Source of the DNA: a virus
Strand: one strand, 5' to 3'
IMG/VR virus record: IMGVR_UViG_3300036828_000247
Span: 1-64,000 of that record
DNA: 64,000 nucleotides
Part shown: positions 47,317 to 55,132 of the stretch, one piece after another
Position numbering within the stretch: position 1 is the first letter of the stretch
How the letters are laid out: every line of letters begins with the position of its first letter
The notes under the pieces: generated by a model
Databases searched by the model: none
Told to the model about the DNA's origin: nothing
Seen by the model: the letters and a program-made list of their open reading frames with translations, nothing else
Program-made: the position numbers and the translations under genes

Positions 47317-48117
47317 ATGACCGCCTACGTAGTAACCAGGAACAGACCCAACAACCTCAAGAAGGTCATCCCGTTCTGGCTGGACCAGGAGATTCCAGTC
47401 AGGCTGGTGGTTGAGTCATCCGAGTACCAGGAGCACAGGGATCTAATCCGGGGGATGGGGTGGCGTGGCTGGGTCACGGCAATCCGGCCGAAGTCCCGTG
47501 AGCGTGGCATCGGCTATGCCAGGAACTTCGCCGTGCGTGATGCCGCATCAGAGGGTCTGGCCTCCTTCATTATGAGCGATGACGATATGCGGCCGCAGGA
47601 AGGATCAGACATGCGCCTCCTGCTCGAGGAGGCCGCTGAGAATAACGTCCTGGGCATCGGGGCCGTGCGCCGGCTCCATGACTGGTTCTCGGGAGGGGCT
47701 GTCAGCGCCAACAGCGGCGTGATCCTGTGCCCGTCCGGCTGGGGCATGCAGCTGTTTGCGCTCAACACGCTGAAGGCCCTGGAAGTGGGCAACTTCGACA
47801 AGCGGCTGGACTGCCTCGGGGAAGACCATGAGCTCATGCGGCAGGGCATCTCCCGGAAGATTCCATGGCTGGTTCACTGCGACGTCTACTGTGACGCCAT
47901 CGGGGCCCGTTACGCACCGGGCGGCCTCAACACCTACGCAGGCGGTAGGGTGGCCCGTACGGAACGGGAGCTCGCGTGCCACACCCTCGTACACGACATG
48001 TGGCCGCAGTACGTTAGCGAGCCAGGCAGGGCCATGCGCGTGTCCTGGCAGCGGATGCTTAATGACTACATCCCCGGCTGGAAGGCCCGGAGCGCTATCC
48101 ACGGTGGTAAGTGGTGA
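47317..48117 (+). CDS. GT-A glycosyltransferase, TET-associated type candidate
   Basis: 266 residues. The opening TAYVVTRNRPNNLKKVIPFW, the RGIGYARNFAVRDAA segment, the SFIMSDDDMRPQ acidic motif near residue 88 and CLGEDHELMRQ near 170 form a GT2-like nucleotide-sugar fold. The order resembles the TET-associated glycosyltransferases that sugar-coat modified pyrimidines in phage DNA. No TET/JBP-like oxygenase is visible in the window, so the acceptor is unknown. ACCGGGCGA (47294) marks the start. Confidence 0.7.
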   Translation: MTAYVVTRNRPNNLKKVIPFWLDQEIPVRLVVESSEYQEHRDLIRGMGWRGWVTAIRPKSRERGIGYARNFAVRDAASEGLASFIMSDDDMRPQEGSDMRLLLEEAAENNVLGIGAVRRLHDWFSGGAVSANSGVILCPSGWGMQLFALNTLKALEVGNFDKRLDCLGEDHELMRQGISRKIPWLVHCDVYCDAIGARYAPGGLNTYAGGRVARTERELACHTLVHDMWPQYVSEPGRAMRVSWQRMLNDYIPGWKARSAIHGGKW

Positions 48118-48809
48118 AGACTCTCGATGGCCCGGCTACGCGCCGAGTGCTGACCGGATACTACCGGCTACCTACAGCTACGGCTCTGCGCATCCTTGAG
48201 ATTGTCAGCGAGCACGGCGTCAGCGTTGAGCCCTGGGAGAGAGGGGCCGTGACCGTCAGGGCGGCCGGTAAGAGCCTGTTCACCATTGAGAATGGCGCAT
48301 CCGGGGCCGTTGATGGACTTCGTCCGGGAAAACCGGCCAAAACGGTAGCGCCAGGCCAGGGCAGGGGGTATAGTTCTAGCCCTGGACATCATATCAGCAC
48401 CAAGCAAGGAGTGAGAACAATGGCAAAGGTCGCAGCGCCTGCTGCCGACGAGTACGACGTCGAGCGTGACCTCACCGGCTACCTGGACAAGGCCCCCACC
48501 GCCAAGATGGAGGACTACCACGAGTGGCTGGAAGGGGTCCTGGGTGTCGAGATCGACAAGGACTCGATGTTCCTGGGCGTCACGCTCTACCCGGACTTCC
48601 AGCGGTCGCAGTTCAACCGAGGCCGCACCGCCGCGCGGCGTGAGGCGCGCGCAGCGGGCAACGGCGAGGCCGAGGCCGAGACCGAGACCCCGGCCAAGGC
48701 CACTCCCGCCAGGCGCGGTCGTCCGCCCGGCAAGGCTGCGGCTGGCAAGGCCACGCCGGCCAAGCGTGGCCGTGGCAAGGCAGCTGCGGGTACCGCAGCG
48801 CCGTACTAG
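48114..48809 (+). CDS. Long ORF containing two start regions
   Basis: GTG at 48114 overlaps the previous stop; 231 residues. Residues 1-75 form a small alpha/beta domain (RVLTGYYRLPTATALRILEI, VTVRAAGKSLFTIENG). Next to it the DNA carries a promoter (48344-48374) and ribosome-binding site for an inner start at 48420. The middle (~75-102) reads through that regulatory DNA and is probably not a designed linker. Two overlapping products are likely. Confidence 0.45.
   Translation: MKTLDGPATRRVLTGYYRLPTATALRILEIVSEHGVSVEPWERGAVTVRAAGKSLFTIENGASGAVDGLRPGKPAKTVAPGQGRGYSSSPGHHISTKQGVRTMAKVAAPAADEYDVERDLTGYLDKAPTAKMEDYHEWLEGVLGVEIDKDSMFLGVTLYPDFQRSQFNRGRTAARREARAAGNGEAEAETETPAKATPARRGRPPGKAAAGKATPAKRGRGKAAAGTAAPY
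48344..48374 (+). promoter_or_regulatory. Promoter GGTAGCGCC-16-TATAGT inside an ORF
   Basis: GGTAGCGCC 48344-48352, TATAGT 48369-48374, then CAAGGAGTGAGAACA and ATG at 48420. Confidence 0.6.
48420..48809 (+). CDS. Protein with basic histone-like tail
   Basis: 129 residues. Residues 1-75 (YDVERDLTGYLDKAPTAKME, DYHEWLEGVLGVEIDKDSMF) are acidic and helical. The last 45 residues repeat PAKATPARRGR and PGKAAAGKATPAKRGRGKAA, resembling histone H1 or HupS tails. It probably binds DNA. Own promoter and ribosome-binding site make this the main product of the reading frame. Confidence 0.65.
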   Translation: MAKVAAPAADEYDVERDLTGYLDKAPTAKMEDYHEWLEGVLGVEIDKDSMFLGVTLYPDFQRSQFNRGRTAARREARAAGNGEAEAETETPAKATPARRGRPPGKAAAGKATPAKRGRGKAAAGTAAPY

Positions 48810-48859
48810 AAGGACCCCGGAGCACCGGGTTGGCCGACCCAGCCCGGTGCTCTGGTCAA

Positions 48860-48933
48860 GGCGGAGTAGAGCAGCTCGGTAGCTCGGTTGGCTCATAACC
48901 AACAGGTCACTGGTTCAAATCCAGTCTCCGCCC
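48860..48933 (+). tRNA. tRNA-Met (CAT)
   Basis: Acceptor GGCGGAG pairs with CTCCGCC; D arm GAGC/GCTC; anticodon stem GTTGG/CCAAC with loop CTCATAA (anticodon CAT); T arm ACTGG-TTCAAAT-CCAGT. No CCA is encoded. It could also be an elongator Met or lysidine-modified Ile tRNA, since both have CAT. Confidence 0.92.
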
Positions 48934-49029
48934 CGAAGCCGCGTGCGCACAGGGGTGCCCGAGAGCGGCATGGATATGTGGGAATCAAAGCCTACCCGGG
49001 CACCCCACCCTAACTGGGCGAGAGGAACG

Positions 49030-49299
49030 ATGGTGCATCCAATGACGCTTCCGACGATCAAGCTGGGCGTGCCCGCCAGGAAAATGCCCGAGAAGGCCCC
49101 GGCTGCTAAGCATGACAGCATGCACATGATGGAGGGCCTCCGGTACTGCTGGTGTCGTTGCCGTAACTGCTGGAACCCCTCCTTCCCCGCTCAGGGTCAC
49201 CTCACCGGCTTCTGTATCTGCCCCGAGTGCCCGTGCCGCAACGAGACAGCCGAGGCCATCAGTGCGCTCAAGCTTGGCCGTGGGCGGCATGGCCACTGA
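49030..49299 (+). CDS. Cys-rich protein after the tRNA
   Basis: 89 residues from ATG at 49030 (GCGAGAGGAACG). RYCWCRCRNCWNPSF and GFCICPECPCRNET give eight or nine Cys, suggesting two zinc ribbons. No further domain. Confidence 0.6.
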   Translation: MVHPMTLPTIKLGVPARKMPEKAPAAKHDSMHMMEGLRYCWCRCRNCWNPSFPAQGHLTGFCICPECPCRNETAEAISALKLGRGRHGH

Positions 49300-50296
49300 T
49301 ACCGGAAACCTCCCGGTCATTACCACGACCGAGCGGAACACCGTCAAGACGTGCCCTCAGAAATGGTGGTGGCGCTTCCGGGAGGGGCTGGTGCCTAACG
49401 GTGAGGTAGCCGATGCCCTGTGGTTTGGGACCGGCGTTCACATTGCGCTAGCCGAGTGGTACCTAAATGGCTACAAGCGCGGGCCGCATCCGGCCGATAC
49501 GTTTGAGGCCTGGGCCGGCGACGAGATGCGTGAGATCCGAGCCCAGCTGACCGAGCGTGACGCTGAGTGGTATGACGAGCCGAAGTACATGGACGCCGTG
49601 GAGCTCGGCATCGCTATGCTGGAGAACTACGTCAACACGTACGGCAAGGATCCCGGCTGGCAGATCATCGCTATTGAGCAGCCGTTCAACGTCAAGGTCA
49701 CTAGCCACGGGAAAGCCATCGCCTGGTTCTTCAGCACGTTCGACGGCGTGATGCGCAGCAAGGACGACGGCCGCATCTACCTCATTGAGCACAAGACCGC
49801 TAGCCAGATTGACCTGGCGTACCTGGAGCTTGACGATCAGGCTGGTGGCTACTGGGCCGTAGCAACGGCCGTCCTTCGGGGCATGAAGGTGCTCAAGCCC
49901 AATGAGGAGATCGCAGGCATCGTCTACAACTTCCTCAGGAAGGCCAAGCCCGACCCCCGGCCGCGTAACGCCGATGGGGCATACCTCAACCTGAACGGTG
50001 AGGTGAGCAAGAAGCAGAGCTCACCCCCGTTCGTGCGCCACACGGTTGAGCGGAACCAGGGCGAGCTCAGGTCGCAGATGCAGCGGCTGGCAGACGAGGT
50101 CACCTGGATGAACGCGATGCGGGACGGGACGATGCCCGTACTCAAGTTCACCGGCCGCCACTGCGCCCGGTTCTGTGACTACTTCAACATGTGCAAGCTT
50201 CATGAGAACGGTGGCGATGCCTGGCTGGAGCTAGCCGATTCCCTGTACACGAGACGTTCACCATACGACAGATACCAGAAGTCTGCGAGCGAATGA
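49289..50296 (+). CDS. RecB/Cas4-like PD-(D/E)XK exonuclease
   Basis: 335 residues. VKTCPQKWWWRFREGLVPNG at the start, GVHIALAEWYLNGYKRG, then FDGVMRSKDDGRIYLIEHKT (Asp and EHK of the core), DQAGGYWAVATAVLRG, and C-terminal CARFCDYFNMC, which with the early Cys could hold an Fe-S cluster as in Cas4/AddB. It would resect DNA ends for the neighbouring annealing ATPase and SSB. Start ATG at 49289 lies in the end of the previous gene. Confidence 0.8.
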   Translation: MATDTGNLPVITTTERNTVKTCPQKWWWRFREGLVPNGEVADALWFGTGVHIALAEWYLNGYKRGPHPADTFEAWAGDEMREIRAQLTERDAEWYDEPKYMDAVELGIAMLENYVNTYGKDPGWQIIAIEQPFNVKVTSHGKAIAWFFSTFDGVMRSKDDGRIYLIEHKTASQIDLAYLELDDQAGGYWAVATAVLRGMKVLKPNEEIAGIVYNFLRKAKPDPRPRNADGAYLNLNGEVSKKQSSPPFVRHTVERNQGELRSQMQRLADEVTWMNAMRDGTMPVLKFTGRHCARFCDYFNMCKLHENGGDAWLELADSLYTRRSPYDRYQKSASE

Positions 50297-50697
50297 TGAG
50301 AATTTACCTGGCTGCATCCTGGGCCCAGAAGAAAACCATGTGCGACGTAGCCGACCACCTGGCTGCGCTCGGGCACGAGGTTACCAGCCACTGGATCCGC
50401 TCCGTCGAGCCCGTGGGGATGGACGGCCCGGCCGTGGAGGCGGACGAGGAGAAAGCCATTGACGGGGCCATCCGTGACCTGCTGGATATCGACAAGGCCC
50501 AGCTCGTGGCCGTGTTCACGGGTGTCCCGAGTAGCACCGGAGGGCTCCACGTCGAGTACGGCTACGCAATCGGACAGGGCAAGCCCATCGCGATTATCGG
50601 CCCGAGGCCAAACGTGTTCTATGCGCTGAGCCGAGCCAGTCACTACACGGATGCGGGCCAGTTCTTTGACTGGCTCTGGGATTTCAAGGAGGACTAG
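50293..50697 (+). CDS. Nucleoside 2-deoxyribosyltransferase-like protein
   Basis: 134 residues, ATGA overlap. MRIYLAASWAQKKTMCDVAD, GHEVTSHWI, DIDKAQLVAVFTG and GGLHVEYGYAIGQGKPIAII follow the fold of deoxyribosyltransferases, with a Glu in HVEYG as the expected nucleophile. May salvage or exchange bases on deoxynucleosides. Fits the nucleotide-metabolism theme downstream. Confidence 0.65.
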   Translation: MMRIYLAASWAQKKTMCDVADHLAALGHEVTSHWIRSVEPVGMDGPAVEADEEKAIDGAIRDLLDIDKAQLVAVFTGVPSSTGGLHVEYGYAIGQGKPIAIIGPRPNVFYALSRASHYTDAGQFFDWLWDFKED

Positions 50698-51528
50698 ATG
50701 CCAGCAGCAGCTAAGCGGGGCCAGCGGACCACCCGCGCCAAGACCCACTCCCAGGAGAGGGAAAACCCAACTGGGATCGAGGTCACCCCGGTCTCCATCG
50801 AGATTGAGTCGCTCGGGGCTACCAACCCCAGCATCAACTGGCTGATCTACGGCCCGAGCGGCGTGGGCAAGACCATCGTAGCGGGCGGAGCGCCCAACGC
50901 CTACTTCCTGGATACCGAGCAGGGCACCGTGAGCGCCAAGCGGGCCGGGAGCAAGGCTGGGCTGATGCGGGCCCCCGACTGGGAGCACGTCGTGGCTGCG
51001 GCCACCGTGGCCAAGGAGAAGCTCGGCCCAGAGGATTGGCTGATCGTCGACAGCCACACCAAGGGCCAGATCCTCTACATGCGGTGGCTCCTCCGGATGC
51101 GGAATGCGGAGAACGCATCCCGGGACCTTGACATCCCGGCAATCCAGGACCACCAGAAGTGGCAGAATGGCTTCACGCGCTGGACCGATGAGATGGTGGC
51201 CGCCCAGTTCAACACGATCTTCATCTGCACGGAGATGTACAAGACCGATTCCGAGGGCGAAGACATCGTGCTGCCGGCAATCACCGGCAAGGACTACGCC
51301 ATCTGTAACTACATCAGGGCGCAGATGGGTATCGTTTCCTGGTACAACATCTCCGGCCCGGCCAGCGAGGCCGCCGGCGAAACGATCCGCAGGATGCTGT
51401 TCCAGCCCTATCCGCCGTACGTGGCGAAGGACCGCTACAGCGTGTTCGGCAACCACCAGGACGTTCACGAGGGTGAGTTCGGGGTGATGGCCGAATTCAT
51501 CGATATGATCAGGGATTCCATCAGGTAA
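50698..51528 (+). CDS. RecA-fold ATPase, Sak4/AAA_24-like
   Basis: 276 residues. Walker A LIYGPSGVGKTIVAG near residue 52, NAYFLDTEQGTVSA, Walker B EDWLIVDSHTKGQ near 110, then NTIFICTEMYKTD. This matches phage RecA-core ATPases implicated in strand annealing. It stands between the exonuclease and the SSB-like gene, the usual recombination trio. Confidence 0.75.
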   Translation: MPAAAKRGQRTTRAKTHSQERENPTGIEVTPVSIEIESLGATNPSINWLIYGPSGVGKTIVAGGAPNAYFLDTEQGTVSAKRAGSKAGLMRAPDWEHVVAAATVAKEKLGPEDWLIVDSHTKGQILYMRWLLRMRNAENASRDLDIPAIQDHQKWQNGFTRWTDEMVAAQFNTIFICTEMYKTDSEGEDIVLPAITGKDYAICNYIRAQMGIVSWYNISGPASEAAGETIRRMLFQPYPPYVAKDRYSVFGNHQDVHEGEFGVMAEFIDMIRDSIR

Positions 51529-51577
51529 GGTAGGTCGTACATCCCACAGACCGGGACTACCGGGCAAGGAGAACAGC

Positions 51578-52336
51578 ATGCCAAGGCTCAAGGTAACAGA
51601 AGGCTTCGACATCGATGAACTGGAGAGCGCAGAGTTCACCGAGGACGGAACGCCCAGGGAAGACTATGAGGGCGAGATCCCGCCGTCCGATCTCATCCTG
51701 GCCGGCTACATCAAGAAGATGTGGTTCACCTACACCGCTGCTAAGGCAGACGGTACCGGCGAGGACCCCATGCTCAAGATCCTGTTCGTCGCAGAGGGCA
51801 ACGAGGATGATGACGAGCTCGCGGAGTACGAGGGCTGCCCGTTCTGGGACAACTACCCGCTGATCACCAGCGCCAAGTTCAAGTGGGCACCGTTCCTGCG
51901 CAACTTCGGCCTCAAGCTCACGGACGTCCTGGGGCCCAAGTCCAAGCTGTACGTCGAGGACGATGACGACAACAACGGCGCTCCGATCGAGAAGATCGCA
52001 TCCCTGGTGCCCGGCGATGACGAGTCGTCCTGGTGCCGGATCGTCACGGCCCGGGAGAAGTACCAGGGCAACTGGCAGGCCCGCGTCGGCCAGTGGCTCC
52101 CCTTCGACGCGGCTGACGATCAGTCCGAGAACGGCAGCGAGCCCGATGAGCCCGAGGAGCCCGCTACCCCGGCCCGGGGCCGTGGCGCTAGGACGGCCGC
52201 TAAGCCGACGGCCGCCAGGGCCACACCTACCCGTGGGGGCCGGGCTGCCAAGGCCGCACCTGCCAAGGCAGCCGCGCCAGCGCGTGGCCGTCGGGGAGCC
52301 CGCGCGGCCGGCGACGACACCGAGCCTCCGTTCTAG
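51578..52336 (+). CDS. SSB-like protein with basic tail
   Basis: 252 residues. N-terminal acidic domain (DLILAGYIKKMWFTYTAAKA, EYEGCPFWDNYPLITSAKFK, WAPFLRNFGLKLTDVLGPKS) looks like an OB-type DNA-binding region. After a linker come PARGRGARTAAKPTAARATP repeats. The last residues, DDTEPPF, match the acidic SSB tip that recruits partner proteins. ACCGGGCAAGGAG precedes the ATG. Likely the phage single-strand-binding protein. Confidence 0.65.
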   Translation: MPRLKVTEGFDIDELESAEFTEDGTPREDYEGEIPPSDLILAGYIKKMWFTYTAAKADGTGEDPMLKILFVAEGNEDDDELAEYEGCPFWDNYPLITSAKFKWAPFLRNFGLKLTDVLGPKSKLYVEDDDDNNGAPIEKIASLVPGDDESSWCRIVTAREKYQGNWQARVGQWLPFDAADDQSENGSEPDEPEEPATPARGRGARTAAKPTAARATPTRGGRAAKAAPAKAAAPARGRRGARAAGDDTEPPF

Positions 52337-52423
52337 CCCACCTCCCCTGAGCGGACCGGCCCGGCACCCCGTCGCTGGGCCGGTCCCCTGAGGGAAGGAA
52401 CCGGGCGAGACAAGGAGAGAACA

Positions 52424-53200
52424 GTGCGCGTAGCAATTCTTGGGTGTGGGCCAGCCGGGCTCGTGGCCGCGTTCGCGGCCGAACGGACCGGGGCCCAGGC
52501 TCACATCTTCAGCAAGCCCCGGAAGAGCGAGATGTTCGGAGCCCAGTACCTTCACGAGCCGATCCCGGGCATTCCGCCCGGCGTGCCCCAGGAGATCAGC
52601 TATCAGCTCCGCGGGAGCCAGGATGACTACCGTCTCAAGGTCTATGGCCCAGGCTACTCCGGCCCGGTCAGCCCGGGCACGCTGGAGGAGGCGCACGCTG
52701 CCTGGGACATCCGGCACACCTACGATCAGCTGTGGAACATCTACGGGCCGTCCGTCGTGCCCGCCGATATCAGCCCGGCCTGGATCACGAGCAAGATCCT
52801 GATTGGGTTTGACACCGTCATCAGCACAGTCCCGCTCCCGGTGATATGTGAGAACGACCACCACCGTTTCGTGTCCCAGGAGATAGCAGCACTGGGTGAC
52901 GCTCCCGAGCGGGGTCAGTTCGTCCCGGAGGATCTCCCCGAGGGCACCGTGATCTGTAACGGGCTCCGGCACCCGTCGTGGTACCGGGCCAGCAAGATCT
53001 TCGGGCACGCCACCCTAGAGTGGAGCGACGCCAACGGGGCCATGGCGCCAGCCAACGCATCCCGCGTCCGGAAGCCGCTGAGCACAACCTGTGACTGCTG
53101 GCCTACCATCGCCCGGACCGGCCGCTATGGCCAGTGGAAGAAGGGTGCTCTGGTCCACGAGGCTTACCGCGCGACCATCGACCACATCGCAAGCCTGTGA
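52424..53200 (+). CDS. FAD/NAD(P)-binding oxidoreductase-like protein
   Basis: 258 residues from GTG with AAGGAG and ACCGGGCGA (52400). VAILGCGPAGLVAAFAAERT is a dinucleotide-binding Rossmann start. Later segments IGFDTVISTVPLPVICEN and CDCWPTIARTGRYGQWKKGA are less typical. Unusual in phages; could act on a nucleotide or cofactor. The substrate is unknown. Confidence 0.65.
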   Translation: MRVAILGCGPAGLVAAFAAERTGAQAHIFSKPRKSEMFGAQYLHEPIPGIPPGVPQEISYQLRGSQDDYRLKVYGPGYSGPVSPGTLEEAHAAWDIRHTYDQLWNIYGPSVVPADISPAWITSKILIGFDTVISTVPLPVICENDHHRFVSQEIAALGDAPERGQFVPEDLPEGTVICNGLRHPSWYRASKIFGHATLEWSDANGAMAPANASRVRKPLSTTCDCWPTIARTGRYGQWKKGALVHEAYRATIDHIASL

Positions 53201-53841
53201 CCGATATGACGATCCGGACTACCATGCCCCGGCCGGTCGTGGCCCTAGACATTGACGGGACCCTCGGGGATTACCACGGTCACTTCACCCGGTTTGCCCA
53301 GGAGTGGACTGGGCGTGAGATGCCCGACCCAGCCGACATCAACCCGGCTCTGCCGTTCCACAGGCACCTCGGGATGAGCAAGGCAACCTACCGGCAGTGC
53401 AAGCTGGCCTATCGGCAGGGCGGCATGAAGCGGAGCATGCCGGTGTACCCGGGTGCGGCCGACATGATTCGTGACTTCCGGCACGCCGGAGCCAAGGTCT
53501 GGTTGTGTACCACACGGCCGTATCTCCGGCTTGACAACATCGACCCTGACACCCGGCACTGGCTCCGCCGGAACCACGTCCAGTTTGACGGACTGCTCTA
53601 CGGCCCGAACAAGTACCGGGATCTTGTGAAGCTGGTGCCGGCCTTTTCGGTCGTGGCCGTCCTGGACGACCTAGTTGACCTGGTTTACCAGACGCATAAG
53701 CTGGGGCTTAACGGATTTGTCCGGGATCAGCCTTACAACCGTTACCCTGCTGATCTTCCCCGGGTCAGTGATTTCACGGACGACCCATGGCGCAAGACGA
53801 TGCTTGCCGTAATAGAGACGGCAGATAGGTGGCTGAAATGA
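53197..53841 (+). CDS. HAD-type 5'-deoxynucleotidase-like phosphatase
   Basis: 214 residues from GTG overlapping the previous stop. Motif I VVALDIDGTLGDY near residue 17 (nucleophile Asp), motif II VWLCTTRPYLRLD near 110, Lys in GPNKYRDLVK and motif IV AVLDDLVDLVY near 160. It likely removes phosphate from nucleotides, adjusting pools during phage DNA synthesis. Confidence 0.75.
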   Translation: MTDMTIRTTMPRPVVALDIDGTLGDYHGHFTRFAQEWTGREMPDPADINPALPFHRHLGMSKATYRQCKLAYRQGGMKRSMPVYPGAADMIRDFRHAGAKVWLCTTRPYLRLDNIDPDTRHWLRRNHVQFDGLLYGPNKYRDLVKLVPAFSVVAVLDDLVDLVYQTHKLGLNGFVRDQPYNRYPADLPRVSDFTDDPWRKTMLAVIETADRWLK

Positions 53842-54557
53842 AGGTCTGGGTAATTGGCGGTACCTCGGGGATCGGGGAGGCTGTGGCTAACCGCTGCATG
53901 TACGCGAATGACGAGGTGATCTCTACCGGGGCCGCTGAGGTGGATGTCCGGGAGCAGGACGACATCGAGGGCTTCTGGCGGGAGGTCGGAGGGTTTGAGG
54001 GCATCGTCTACTCGGCAGGCATCAACACGCTGAGCTGGATCAGGGACCTAGACCCGGACGAGGCGATGGACATTATGAACGTCAACGTCATGGGATTCAT
54101 GCGGGTGCTCCAGGTCGTCACCGATATCGCAGTGCCGATGCCGCTCCCGCGTCGTTCCGGCTACATGAGCCGGCTCGGGCCGCCGATGCTCCGGTCTGTC
54201 GTGGCAGTCAGTAGTGACGCCGCTACCCGGCCGATGCGGACCAGCATGGCCTACTGCGCCAGTAAGGCTGCACTCGATATGGCTGTGCGGTGCGCCGCCC
54301 GCGAGCTTGCGCCGTTCATCCGGGTCAACGCAGTCTCGCCCGGCATGATCGACAACACCGGGATGACAGAGTACATTGACCGGACCGTCCCGAAGATCAG
54401 GGACTGGACCCCGGAGCACGCAGACAAGTACGAGCGGTCCCAGTGCCCGGCCGGTAGGCGCGGCATGCCAGCCGAGGTAGCTGACCTTGTCTTCAACACC
54501 CTCAGGGGGCCGGAATACCTAACCGGCTCCATCATCACGATGAATGGCGGCAGATGA
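53838..54557 (+). CDS. Short-chain dehydrogenase/reductase
   Basis: 239 residues. VWVIGGTSGIGEAVANRC (cofactor loop), VYSAGIN, VVAVSSDAATRP with catalytic Ser, and AYCASKAALDMAVRC with the YxxxK pair; VNAVSPGMIDN completes the SDR pattern. All catalytic positions look intact, so it should be an active NAD(P)-dependent enzyme. SDRs are rare in phages; the nearby genes suggest nucleotide or sugar modification. Confidence 0.8.
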   Translation: MKVWVIGGTSGIGEAVANRCMYANDEVISTGAAEVDVREQDDIEGFWREVGGFEGIVYSAGINTLSWIRDLDPDEAMDIMNVNVMGFMRVLQVVTDIAVPMPLPRRSGYMSRLGPPMLRSVVAVSSDAATRPMRTSMAYCASKAALDMAVRCAARELAPFIRVNAVSPGMIDNTGMTEYIDRTVPKIRDWTPEHADKYERSQCPAGRRGMPAEVADLVFNTLRGPEYLTGSIITMNGGR

Positions 54558-55132
54558 TGGCTGAAGAACTGTGGTGGGGCAAGCCACCAACACACAAAGG
54601 CGAGAAGGAAGTTCTGGCGTACTTCCAGAAGTTGGGTATCGGTAAGCACAGACAACGTGACAGAATTGCGCGCGAACTCGATATGCCAAGGGATTCCGTG
54701 TCGAGCTATGCTTCTGTGTTGTGTAGGACAGGATGGCTCCTTGGTCATAAGCAGGAAGAACACCACCTACCGGGGTGGTATTCCCTCAACAGACCCCCGA
54801 CCGAGGACAAGTTGAATGTGGTACGCCGTGACAACAGCGCAGAAGGTACCGTGAGCACGGTTCTCAGCGACAAAACGCTGATGGCCATCCAGGACGAGGC
54901 GACCAGGGCACACCTGCTTCACCGGTCCAACTCAATGCTCAACCCGGATATTGAGGGTGGCGATGACAGGCGTCTGGCTATCCTGGCCGAGGAGTTTGGC
55001 GAGGTGGCCCGGGAGCTCAACGATGCCAGGGTTGAGCATCGCCTAGTTGACATCGACAAGCTAGTCAAGGAACTGGTCCAGACGGCCGCAATGGCAGCCA
55101 GCTGGGCCGAGGTCCGGGACGGGAAGTCATGA
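54554..55132 (+). CDS. HTH-MazG-like fusion
   Basis: 192 residues. N-terminal ~80 residues form a winged-helix pattern (RDRIARELDMPRDSVSSYAS, VLCRTGWLLGHKQ). The C-terminal part has AILAEEFGEVARELNDARVE and LVKELVQTAAMAASWAEV, the MazG-like nucleotide pyrophosphohydrolase helices with EExxE. A DNA-binding head on a MazG-like domain is unusual. Overlaps both neighbours by ATGA. Confidence 0.7.
   Translation: MMAEELWWGKPPTHKGEKEVLAYFQKLGIGKHRQRDRIARELDMPRDSVSSYASVLCRTGWLLGHKQEEHHLPGWYSLNRPPTEDKLNVVRRDNSAEGTVSTVLSDKTLMAIQDEATRAHLLHRSNSMLNPDIEGGDDRRLAILAEEFGEVARELNDARVEHRLVDIDKLVKELVQTAAMAASWAEVRDGKS

Noticed and set aside
50200-53008. Two long minus-strand ORFs (479 and 483 codons)
   Set aside because: They cross several well-supported plus-strand genes (deoxyribosyltransferase, ATPase, SSB-like) and are low-information shadows of high third-position GC.
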